Below, piece after piece: positions 1 through 7,016 of a DNA stretch of 24,217 bases. The notes beneath the pieces are model-generated. The model saw only the letters and a list, made by a program, of their open reading frames with translations, was not told the origin of the DNA and made no database searches. The stretch comes from SZUA-254 sp035292425 (lineage in GTDB: Bacteria; Bacteroidota; Ignavibacteria; UBA10030; SZUA-254): contig DATDQD010000199.1 in the NCBI GenBank assembly GCA_035292425.1, forward strand, positions 1-24,217. The letters are read 5' to 3'. The stretch's first letter is position 1. Each line of letters begins with the position of its first letter. The translations under genes and the position numbers were made by a program.

Positions 1-25
1 GGCACAGGGGCGGTCCCCGGCACTG

Positions 26-1570
26 ATGAAGCCCTCGTCAAGGATACTCCTGATCATCCTCGACGGGTTCGGGATCGGGAAAAATCCGGCGATCGACGCC
101 ATCGCGCAGGCGAAGAAACCCTTCATCGATTCCCTGATGAAGTCGTTCCCATGGACCGTGATCAACGCCTCGAGCGAGGACGTCGGCCTGCCATCGGGGC
201 AGATGGGGAATTCCGAGGTCGGTCACATGAATATCGGGGCCGGAAGGGTGGTGTACCAGGAAATCACCCGCATCGACCGCTCCATCCGAGGCGGTGATTT
301 TTTCCGGATCCCGGCGTTCCTGGAGGCCGCCCGGATTGTCAGGGCGGTCAACTCTTCGCTCCACTTCATCGGACTCCTCTCCGACGGCGGCGTGCACAGC
401 ATGAACACGCACCTGTATGCGCTGCTCGAACTCGCCCGCAGGGAGAATCTCCCGAACGTGTTCGTCCATGCCCTCACCGACGGCCGCGACACCCCCCCCG
501 ACGGCGGCGTCCGGTACATCGCCGAACTCCTCGGCAGGATGAAGAAGACCGGGACGGGGACCCTGGCGACGGTGATGGGGAGGTATTACGGCATGGACCG
601 CGACAACCGGTGGGAGCGGACGGAGATGGCGTACCGGGCGATCGCGGAGGGAAAGGGGGAGCGTTCGACGGATCCCCTCGGGGCCGTCCGCGCCTCCTAT
701 GCGAAGGGCGCGACCGACGAGTTCATCGTTCCGATCGTCTTCGAAGACGCGTCGGGGAACCCGCAGGGCATCGTCCGCGACGGCGACGCAGTCGTCTTCT
801 TCAACTTCCGCACCGACCGCACCAGACAACTCACCAGGGCGTTCATCGACAACCCCTTCCACCGTTTTTATCGGGAGCTGCGCGACATCTATTTTGCCAC
901 GATGACGCGATACCACGAGGATTTCCGCTGTCCCGCGGCCTTCCCGCCTTCAATCCTCACCCGAACGCTTGGGGAAATCCTGTCGGGGCTTGGCCTCCGG
1001 CAGCTCCACGTGGCGGAGACGGAAAAATACGCCCACGTCACGTTTTTTTTCAACGGGGGGAGGGAGGAGCCCTTTCCCGGTGAGGACAGGATCCTCGTCC
1101 CGTCGCCCCGCGGCGTCCCGACGTACGACATGAAGCCCGAAATGAGCGCTCCGGAGATCACGGATAAAACGGTCGGGGCGATCGGCTCGGGCGTCTACGA
1201 CTTCATCGTCATGAATTACGCCAACGCCGACATGGTCGGACATTCGGGGAAGATGGACGCCACGGTGCACGCGGTCGAGGTTCTCGACGGCTGCCTGGCC
1301 CGGGTGGTTCCCGCGGCGCGGGAGGCCGGGTTCACGACCATCATCACCGCGGACCACGGCAACGCCGACATGATGGAGGACGGCAGCGGAGGTCCCCACA
1401 CCGCCCACACCACGAACCGGGTTCCGTTCATTGTCGTCAGCGACAGGAAGCGATACGCGATGCGCAGGGAGGGAAAGCTCGCCGACATCGCCCCGACAAT
1501 TCTGAAGATCATGGAGATCCCGGCGCCGCCGGAGATGGACGGGGTGCCGCTCGCCGACGAGCGTCAGTAG
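26..1570 (+). CDS. gpmI: 2,3-bisphosphoglycerate-independent phosphoglycerate mutase
   Basis: Cytoplasmic glycolytic/gluconeogenic enzyme that interconverts 3- and 2-phosphoglycerate through a phosphoserine intermediate with two Mn ions. The 514-residue length is normal for the family. Visible signatures are the N-terminal metal motif LDGFG (D13), the catalytic serine S63 in GQMGNSEVGHMN, the substrate-loop motif LTDGRDTPP, NFRTDRTRQLT, AETEKYAHVTFF, NYANADMVGH and the C-terminal metal motif TADHGNADMM followed by HTAHTTN. The ATG at 26 gives the usual family N-terminus (a few residues before LLIILDGFG). The frame stays open to the left edge, so a longer N-terminus cannot be excluded. No clear Shine-Dalgarno precedes it. 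The stop codon overlaps the convergent gene on the other strand by 7 bases. A C8 run near 492-499 and a T8 run near 1043-1050 lie in frame and do not break the reading frame. Confidence 0.96.
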   Translation: MKPSSRILLIILDGFGIGKNPAIDAIAQAKKPFIDSLMKSFPWTVINASSEDVGLPSGQMGNSEVGHMNIGAGRVVYQEITRIDRSIRGGDFFRIPAFLEAARIVRAVNSSLHFIGLLSDGGVHSMNTHLYALLELARRENLPNVFVHALTDGRDTPPDGGVRYIAELLGRMKKTGTGTLATVMGRYYGMDRDNRWERTEMAYRAIAEGKGERSTDPLGAVRASYAKGATDEFIVPIVFEDASGNPQGIVRDGDAVVFFNFRTDRTRQLTRAFIDNPFHRFYRELRDIYFATMTRYHEDFRCPAAFPPSILTRTLGEILSGLGLRQLHVAETEKYAHVTFFFNGGREEPFPGEDRILVPSPRGVPTYDMKPEMSAPEITDKTVGAIGSGVYDFIVMNYANADMVGHSGKMDATVHAVEVLDGCLARVVPAAREAGFTTIITADHGNADMMEDGSGGPHTAHTTNRVPFIVVSDRKRYAMRREGKLADIAPTILKIMEIPAPPEMDGVPLADERQ

Positions 1571-2841
1571 TAGTAGACCATCGAGGAACCCCCGCCGCCC
1601 ATCCTCGTGTTCACGACGTTGTTGAAGATCGAACCGAACGAGTAGCTGATCCCCCACGAGACGTAGAAGTTATACTGAGACTCCAGTTCGCGGCGCTGGA
1701 GAAGGACCTCCTCCGTTGTCGCGGTCCCCTTCCTGAGCGAGATCTGGTCCCGCGTGCGGAAAACGCTCGCCTGGACATCGAAGGAAAGCCCCTCGACGAT
1801 CCTGACCGAGACGTTGCCGAACAATCCGATTTCATATTTTCTGATGTCCCTCAGGAGGTGCGACCCGCTGAGCGACCCGCCGGCCTCTCCCCACGGTTGT
1901 TTCATTTCGAGCGATACCGACAGTTCCTGCCTCCAGACGCTCTCCGACGTCCTGAAATATATCGTCTCCTCCTCATACCGTGCCGCTGTCAATGAAATCC
2001 GGTAAAGCAATTTGAGGTACTTTCTCGTCGCCTCGTTGTACGGAAATACGTTGAATTCCACGGCTGGGGCGAGCGATACCGAGAGCCTGGTATTGCTATA
2101 GGTGGAGGCGGACGTGGAAAATGTGCCACCGGCCGACCAGTGAGCGCCGGCGCTCCAGACGGCCAGGGAAGAGAAGCTTCTGCTTCTCGAGATGTCTGTA
2201 TACTGATAACCCACGTAATCGTATTCGGTTTCGGAATAGCGCCCGTTGACCGAAAAATTGAGTTTCAGGTCCTCCGTCACGCGGCTGGCCGAAAACGAAC
2301 CATTATACGACTGGTATGATCGGGATTGTTCCCCCTGGATCGATGCCCGGGCGCTCGTCCGGAAGACCCAGTTGTCCCAGGGGTCCGTCACGACCGTCGG
2401 GGTGCTGTCCGGAGGGGTATAGTCGATTTTCAGGCGTTCGGCCTCCGGGGAGGAGGAAACGTACCTCACGAGTCCAAGCCTCAGCCAGGAATCCATCCGG
2501 CTCCGTTCCATGTCTTCGGTATCGGTGGCGCGCGTGGAGAAGGAGAGCGTATCGTCGATCCCCCCGAACCTCCCCAGGCCGCGGAATTCGAGCGTATACT
2601 CGGTGCCTCCGCCGCCGTTGGACAGCGTGGTCACGATGATGTGCACGTCGGCCTTTTCCCTGTCACGCACGTAGTGGACAAAGCGAATCGACGTGCGGAA
2701 GTAGTCGATGTCACACCGTGAGCAGTCAAGAAAAATCCTGATGATCCGGGACGTGTCGTGTTCCGGAAACCCTGGCCGAGCCTGCGCGGCAAGGTTGCCG
2801 CCCGGCAGGAGGATGAACAGGAGAAGGATCAGGACCGGCAC
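1564..2841 (-). CDS. Uncharacterised outer-membrane beta-barrel-like protein with DCSRCD motif
   Basis: Function unknown. The 425-residue protein starts with a hydrophobic signal peptide (about residues 1-20, ending LAAQ), so it is exported. An N-terminal globular part carries a CxxC pair (C40 and C43 in LDCSRCDIDYFRT) and VRDREKADVHIIVT. From about residue 160 to the end the chain is an alternating polar/aromatic pattern rich in Ser, Tyr and Arg with repeated strands, typical of an outer-membrane barrel. It ends in a short Gly-rich stretch and three tyrosines rather than the usual terminal Phe. The start is GTG; it is chosen because it immediately precedes the signal peptide. The gene begins 16 bases after the bshC stop, so the two are probably co-transcribed. 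I recall similar proteins with a DCxxCD motif in Bacteroidota and relatives, without a named function; that is memory, not a search result. Confidence 0.8.
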   Translation of the reverse strand: MPVLILLLFILLPGGNLAAQARPGFPEHDTSRIIRIFLDCSRCDIDYFRTSIRFVHYVRDREKADVHIIVTTLSNGGGGTEYTLEFRGLGRFGGIDDTLSFSTRATDTEDMERSRMDSWLRLGLVRYVSSSPEAERLKIDYTPPDSTPTVVTDPWDNWVFRTSARASIQGEQSRSYQSYNGSFSASRVTEDLKLNFSVNGRYSETEYDYVGYQYTDISRSRSFSSLAVWSAGAHWSAGGTFSTSASTYSNTRLSVSLAPAVEFNVFPYNEATRKYLKLLYRISLTAARYEEETIYFRTSESVWRQELSVSLEMKQPWGEAGGSLSGSHLLRDIRKYEIGLFGNVSVRIVEGLSFDVQASVFRTRDQISLRKGTATTEEVLLQRRELESQYNFYVSWGISYSFGSIFNNVVNTRMGGGGSSMVYYY

Positions 2842-2857
2842 GATGATCCGGCGGGTA

Positions 2858-4507
2858 TCAGAGTTTGAGCAACTGGTGGGAATAGTCCTCCAGCCGGAGC
2901 ACGGAGGAGACCCGGTCGACGAAGCCGGGGCCGTACTTGTTCAGGAACTGGAGGGCGTTGAATTCCCGTTCCTGGTAGTTGTCGTTCGGATAGATCGTCG
3001 CCGAGGCCTTGTGGAGCTGGCGCAGGGCCGTCTCATGGCGTTTCGCCTGGGCTTCGACGGTTTTGTCCCTTAGCTGGAGGAGGTTCGCCTCGTTCTTCGA
3101 TCGCGTGGTTTCGAGGGCGCCCAGGAGCGTCTGGTCGATGTACTGCAGGCCGAATTTCAACTCGTTCAGGTTGTCGTTTATCCGGTTGCGCGCCTCGGAG
3201 AACATCTCCTCGATGTTCACTTCAGAGATGAGTTCGAGGACCTTTTTCTGCAGGCGCGCCGGGGGCGCGAAGAGTTCGTTGATCGACAGCTCGAACTTTT
3301 CGAGTGTCCTGGTGACCCGTTCCTCCACGATCGTTCCGCTGATCCTGGGAAATATGGCGGGCATCGGCAGCCCGAAATAGCGGTAGACGGGTTCCAGCTG
3401 GGCGAAATACGCGACCTCGGACGGTCCCGCGACATAAGCGACCGTCGGAAGAAGGGTGTCCTGGCAGATCGGGCGGAGCGCCACGTTCGGGCTCAGGAGT
3501 TCCGGCTGCGTTTCGACGATCCCGAGAAGTTCCTCCCGGGTGAGATAATGCCGCGTTCCCCTGAGTGAAAAATCGTTCTCCCTCGGTTCAATGAAATACC
3601 GTCCCCCCTTGTGGTAGAGAAAGAGGTTCATCGCCTTGGTCTTGATCTGCGCGTGGTACCCGTTTTCAAGTTCCGCGCTCCTCTGGATGATCAGCTGTGA
3701 CACGGCCGGGAAGTTTTCAATTTCTTTCCGGAAGATACCGGCGAGTTCTTTCTTGATCCGCGGGTCGTTCGCCGAGATGAAAATGATCCCGGAATCAGGG
3801 AAAAGATGGTTCATCCAGGCGGCGAAGGCCCGGTTGAACGTCGTGCCCGGAGTGTACGCCGCCCTCAGAGATTCCAGAAGGGGTTTCTTGTATTCGGAGT
3901 GGGGGAGGGCGCGTTGAAGTTCCTCGATAAATCCGTCGATATGCTCGTCGACCTGGATCTCGCCGACCGGCAGGACATTTTTCACGGCCGGTTTTCCCCT
4001 GGGCCAGTAGGTGATCTTCACCGGGTTGTTCTCCTGGTTGAGGACCCCCACGGAGTTCATCTCTTCCAGGTCGTGATCTTCCCCCTCAAGCCAGAACACG
4101 GGGACGAAACTCAGCCCCGGGTGGATCTCCCGGAGTTTTCCGGCCAGTTTAAGGGCGGTGATCGTCTTATAGATCGTGTACAGCGGGCCACCCGCGATCC
4201 CCACCTGCTGACCGGTGACAACGGCGAAGGTCGTCTCTTCGGCGAGAAGGTTGATGTTGTGGAAGGTCTTTTCCGACCCGGAAAATGCCCGGTTCTGTTC
4301 GGTGAGGACCGTCGTGAGAACGCCTCGCCGGGAGTGCCCGTTCCTCCGGTGACCGTCAAACGGCACGATCTGCTGGAACGAACGAAAATCGGAGGCGAAA
4401 AAGTGCCGGACCTTCTGGAAGTCGTTGAGGTAATCCCGGTAGAGTGCCGAGAAGCCTCCGACGGCCGCGGGGAGTTCTGAAAAATCTATGGACGACGCTT
4501 CGTTCAT
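2858..4507 (-). CDS. bshC: Bacillithiol biosynthesis cysteine-adding enzyme BshC
   Basis: Adds cysteine to glucosaminyl-malate in the last step of bacillithiol synthesis in the cytoplasm; the thiol replaces glutathione in Firmicutes and Bacteroidota. Family signatures are the N-terminal IDFSELPAAVGGFSALYRDY, the nucleotide-fold stretch VVTGQQVGIAGGPLYTIYKT, VFWLEGEDHDLEEMN, AYVAGPSEVAYFAQLEPVY and a coiled-coil near the C-terminus. From the ATG at 4507 the protein is 549 residues, close to family length. An in-frame ATG at 4552 would add 15 residues (NGYILPVLITTPSP) that do not resemble the family start; neither ATG has a strong ribosome site, so the choice is an inference. The gene diverges from the Rieske operon and is followed closely by the outer-membrane protein gene. 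bshA and bshB are not in the window. Confidence 0.93.
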   Translation of the reverse strand: MNEASSIDFSELPAAVGGFSALYRDYLNDFQKVRHFFASDFRSFQQIVPFDGHRRNGHSRRGVLTTVLTEQNRAFSGSEKTFHNINLLAEETTFAVVTGQQVGIAGGPLYTIYKTITALKLAGKLREIHPGLSFVPVFWLEGEDHDLEEMNSVGVLNQENNPVKITYWPRGKPAVKNVLPVGEIQVDEHIDGFIEELQRALPHSEYKKPLLESLRAAYTPGTTFNRAFAAWMNHLFPDSGIIFISANDPRIKKELAGIFRKEIENFPAVSQLIIQRSAELENGYHAQIKTKAMNLFLYHKGGRYFIEPRENDFSLRGTRHYLTREELLGIVETQPELLSPNVALRPICQDTLLPTVAYVAGPSEVAYFAQLEPVYRYFGLPMPAIFPRISGTIVEERVTRTLEKFELSINELFAPPARLQKKVLELISEVNIEEMFSEARNRINDNLNELKFGLQYIDQTLLGALETTRSKNEANLLQLRDKTVEAQAKRHETALRQLHKASATIYPNDNYQEREFNALQFLNKYGPGFVDRVSSVLRLEDYSHQLLKL

Positions 4508-4615
4508 CGGTGAGGGAGTGGTGATAAGGACTGGCAAAATATAACCGTTCATGCCCTGAGATGCAACCTGACCGGCGGGAGTGGGGGGACGACCTCCCCG
4601 CGATGGACGGTCGCA

Positions 4616-4644
4616 TTGACACTATCGGTTTTTTTACCTATATT
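4616..4644 (+). promoter_or_regulatory. Near-consensus promoter of the Rieske/cytochrome b operon
   Basis: TTGACA at 4616-4621, a 17-base spacer, then TATATT at 4639-4644, in an AT-rich island within GC-rich sequence. This predicts a transcript start near 4651 and a leader of about 30 bases before the Rieske ATG at 4681. Because the promoter lies downstream of an upstream in-frame ATG at 4561, it argues for the later start. Confidence 0.7.
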
Positions 4645-4680
4645 TTCGGCTTAATTTCAGGTTATCATAAACACCGCGTG

Positions 4681-5283
4681 ATGGAGACACCCATACACTC
4701 AACCCCCACACCTGCGCACGCGGAGCGCCCTGCGGTCACGCCGGCCGCGGTCAAAAAACCAAAACAGGATAAACCACCGTCGGACGATCCCGGTATCTGG
4801 CGCATCAGCAGGCGCAATTTCTTCTCGGTCGCCGGCTGGGCCTCGTTCTTCGTCTTCATCGCGACGTCGACGATCGCGACCCTCCGGATGATGTTTCCCC
4901 GGATCCTGTACGAGCCGCCCTCGGCCTTCAAGGCGGGATTTCCCGCCGACTACATCATCGGTGAGGTCAGCGAGAAATACAAGGATGACTACCGGGTCTG
5001 GATCGTCCGCGAGGCCGACGGTTTTTATGCCCTCTCGGCCATCTGCACTCACCTGGGATGCACACCCCGGTGGCTCAGCCCCGAAGTGAAATTCAAATGT
5101 CCCTGCCACGGGAGCGGGTTCAGACAGTCGGGGGTCAACTTCGAGGGCCCGGCCCCGCGCCCCCTCGAACGACTCAAAATCACGCTTGCCGATGACGGCC
5201 AGATCCTGGTGGACCGGGCCATCAAGTTCCGTTTTGAAAACGGCGAATGGTCGAAACCGGACTCCTTCCTTAAATATACCTGA
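4681..5283 (+). CDS. Rieske [2Fe-2S] iron-sulfur subunit of a quinol:cytochrome c oxidoreductase
   Basis: Takes one electron from quinol at the outer face of the inner membrane and passes it to the cytochrome c subunit. In the 200-residue product a proline-rich N-terminus is followed by a twin-arginine motif (SRRNFF, R44-R45) and one membrane anchor at about residues 48-70, so Tat export of a folded cluster domain is expected. Cluster ligands are C122 and H124 in CTHLGC, and C140 and H143 in CPCHGSGF, with C127 and C142 as the usual disulfide. The start at 4681 is chosen over the in-frame ATG at 4561 because a strong promoter (4616-4644) lies between them. No Shine-Dalgarno is visible. The cytochrome b gene follows after 23 bases, making a Rieske-b-subunit IV-cytochrome c operon. 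Confidence 0.93.
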   Translation: METPIHSTPTPAHAERPAVTPAAVKKPKQDKPPSDDPGIWRISRRNFFSVAGWASFFVFIATSTIATLRMMFPRILYEPPSAFKAGFPADYIIGEVSEKYKDDYRVWIVREADGFYALSAICTHLGCTPRWLSPEVKFKCPCHGSGFRQSGVNFEGPAPRPLERLKITLADDGQILVDRAIKFRFENGEWSKPDSFLKYT

Positions 5284-5306
5284 CCGGCGGTCACGGAGAA
5301 GACGTC

Positions 5307-6083
5307 ATGTTCAAACTGCGAGAGATGCTGCAGCAAAGCGAAATCTGGAAATCGGTCTTCCGCCATAACTACCAGGACACCAACCGGAACCGCGCCCTTC
5401 AGATCGTCGACAACGTATTCCTTCACCTCCACCCTGTCCGGATCCCCAGGCACGCCACGAACATCGGTTTCACCTGGGGGATGGGGGGGATCACGTTCCT
5501 GTTATTCCTCGTCCTGACGATCACGGGCGTCATCCTCATGTTCTATTACCGGCCGGCCGCAGAATACGCGTACGACGACATGAAATACCTCATGAACGAC
5601 GTCGCTTTCGGCCCGCTGATCCGGAACATGCACCGGTGGGCCGCTCACGCCATGGTGATCACGGTGATGCTCCACATGTTCAGGGTGTTCCTCACCGGGT
5701 CGTACAAACCCCCCCGCCAGTTCAACTGGGCCGTCGGGGTGATCCTTCTCGTCCTCACCCTTTTGCTGTCCTTCACCGGATACCTGCTCCCGTGGGACCA
5801 GCTGGCAGTCTGGGCGGTGACCGTGGGCACCAACATGGCCCGCGCGACTCCGCTCCTCGGGTACGAAGGGCCCTTCGGACCGGAGCTCGGGATGAGGATC
5901 GATAACGACATCCGGTTCGTCCTGCTCGGCGGGACACAGGTGGGCCCGCCCACGCTTCTCCGGTTCTACGTGGGGCATTGCATCTTTCTCCCCTTGATAG
6001 CGGCGGTGTTCATGGCCGTCCATTTCTGGAGGATCAGGAAGGACGGGGGCATTTCGGGGCCGGCCGCCAAACCAAAGGAATAA
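5307..6083 (+). CDS. Cytochrome b6-type subunit (N-terminal half of cytochrome b)
   Basis: Membrane core of the quinol:cytochrome c oxidoreductase, binding two b haems and forming part of both quinone sites. The 258-residue chain has four membrane helices. The haem ligands are visible: H109 (NMHRW) and H123 (MLHMFRVFLTG), 14 apart, and H224 (VGHCIFLP) and H239 (AVHFWRIRKDGGISGP), 15 apart. The 15-residue second spacing and the split gene are marks of the b6 type rather than mitochondrial cytochrome b. Other b6-like blocks are MFYYRP, FTGYLLPWDQLAVWAV and GPPTLLRFYVGH. The position of b6 Cys35, which holds haem ci, is glycine here (G58 in FTWGMGGIT), so that extra haem is not expected. GGAG lies 7-10 bases before the ATG. 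The subunit-IV gene follows after 27 bases. Confidence 0.94.
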   Translation: MFKLREMLQQSEIWKSVFRHNYQDTNRNRALQIVDNVFLHLHPVRIPRHATNIGFTWGMGGITFLLFLVLTITGVILMFYYRPAAEYAYDDMKYLMNDVAFGPLIRNMHRWAAHAMVITVMLHMFRVFLTGSYKPPRQFNWAVGVILLVLTLLLSFTGYLLPWDQLAVWAVTVGTNMARATPLLGYEGPFGPELGMRIDNDIRFVLLGGTQVGPPTLLRFYVGHCIFLPLIAAVFMAVHFWRIRKDGGISGPAAKPKE

Positions 6084-6110
6084 TCCCACACTCTCGGGCG
6101 AGCGTCTCTC

Positions 6111-6995
6111 ATGCACAATATCTGGCTCCTGATATCGAAACCCGACAACATCCCGATCGTCGGGCTGCTTCTCCTGGTGATCCTCTATACCTGGTGGGGG
6201 TTCAGGCGGGCGTTGAAAAACGACTCGCAGGACATTTCCGACGAGGCGATGCTGAGCGAAAAGATACAGGTCTGGCCGCACCTGGTCCGCGTGGAGTTCC
6301 TGGCCACGCTTCTCGTCATGGTCATCCTCGTGTTCTGGTCGTTCCTCCTCGACGCGCCCCTCGAAGAACCGGCGAATCCCACGCTCACGCCGAACCCCTC
6401 CAAGGCCCCATGGTACTTTCTCGGCCTCCAGGAGATGCTCGTCTATTTCGACCCGTGGATCGCGGGGGTCGTCCTTCCCACACTGATCATCATCGGCCTG
6501 ATGGCCGTTCCCTACATCGATGTCAACGAAAAGGGGAACGGCTACTACACGTACCGGGAACGGAAGTACGCGCTCTGGATCTACAGTTTCGGATTCATCG
6601 TCCTCTGGGTGTCCCTGATCGTTCTCGGCACCTTCTGGAGGGGGCCTGGATGGTATTTCTTCTTTCCGTGGGAAACATGGGACACACACCGGGTGGTCGC
6701 CCTGACGAATCTCGACTTCTCGGAACTCTTCGGCATCGCGACAAAAAATCCCGATACCAGCCTCAATCCCGCGGCGTTCATCTTCGGGGCGGTCGTCGTC
6801 ATCGGGTATTTTACACTCGCGCCGATCTACTGGATATGGAAAAAGAACACCGGACTCCTCAAAAAACTTGGCCCGGTGAAATACGGCGTTACGGCCTTTC
6901 TTTTTCTGTCGATGATGTCGCTGCCGATCAAGATGATACTCCGGATCGCCCTGAACGTGAAATATGTCTGGGTGACGCCCTGGTTTAATATATAA
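6111..6995 (+). CDS. Cytochrome b C-terminal half / subunit IV-like protein, extended
   Basis: Completes the quinol-oxidation pocket together with the preceding cytochrome b6-type subunit. The 294-residue chain is much longer than the roughly 160-residue subunit IV of b6f. About six membrane segments are seen, near residues 13-29, 63-80, 117-134, 152-174, 222-244 and 259-281. The recognisable core is VWPHLVRVEFLATL, then NPSKAPWYFLGLQEMLVYFD, then LPTLIIIGLMAVPYID. The canonical quinol-site PEWY motif reads A99-P100-W101-Y102, so the usual acidic residue is absent. An aromatic loop (GPGWYFFFPWETWDTH) lies between helices 4 and 5. The ribosome site is weak. It sits within the operon, 21 bases before the multihaem cytochrome gene, which supports its role in the same complex. 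Confidence 0.88.
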   Translation: MHNIWLLISKPDNIPIVGLLLLVILYTWWGFRRALKNDSQDISDEAMLSEKIQVWPHLVRVEFLATLLVMVILVFWSFLLDAPLEEPANPTLTPNPSKAPWYFLGLQEMLVYFDPWIAGVVLPTLIIIGLMAVPYIDVNEKGNGYYTYRERKYALWIYSFGFIVLWVSLIVLGTFWRGPGWYFFFPWETWDTHRVVALTNLDFSELFGIATKNPDTSLNPAAFIFGAVVVIGYFTLAPIYWIWKKNTGLLKKLGPVKYGVTAFLFLSMMSLPIKMILRIALNVKYVWVTPWFNI

Positions 6996-7016
6996 ACTCG
7001 CGTATCGCCCAACCCT

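Noticed and set aside
38..916. 292-codon open frame on the minus strand opposite gpmI
   Set aside because: It is opposite an unmistakable phosphoglycerate mutase, with no recognisable motif, and its existence follows from the GC-rich codon pattern.
4561..4680. Extended N-terminus of the Rieske protein from the ATG at 4561
   Set aside because: A near-consensus promoter lies inside this extension and the added residues look unlike a Rieske N-terminus.
4566..5290. Repeated ACCTGACCGGCGG at about 4566 and 5279 as a regulatory repeat
   Set aside because: One copy lies upstream of the promoter and the other spans the Rieske stop; the two contexts differ and no third copy was seen, so coincidence is likelier.
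5502..6689. Long open frame on the minus strand across the cytochrome b genes (395 codons)
   Set aside because: It is the shadow of two real membrane-protein genes in GC-rich DNA. Its composition is highly charged, it shows no family motif, and it is convincingly outcompeted by the plus-strand proteins.
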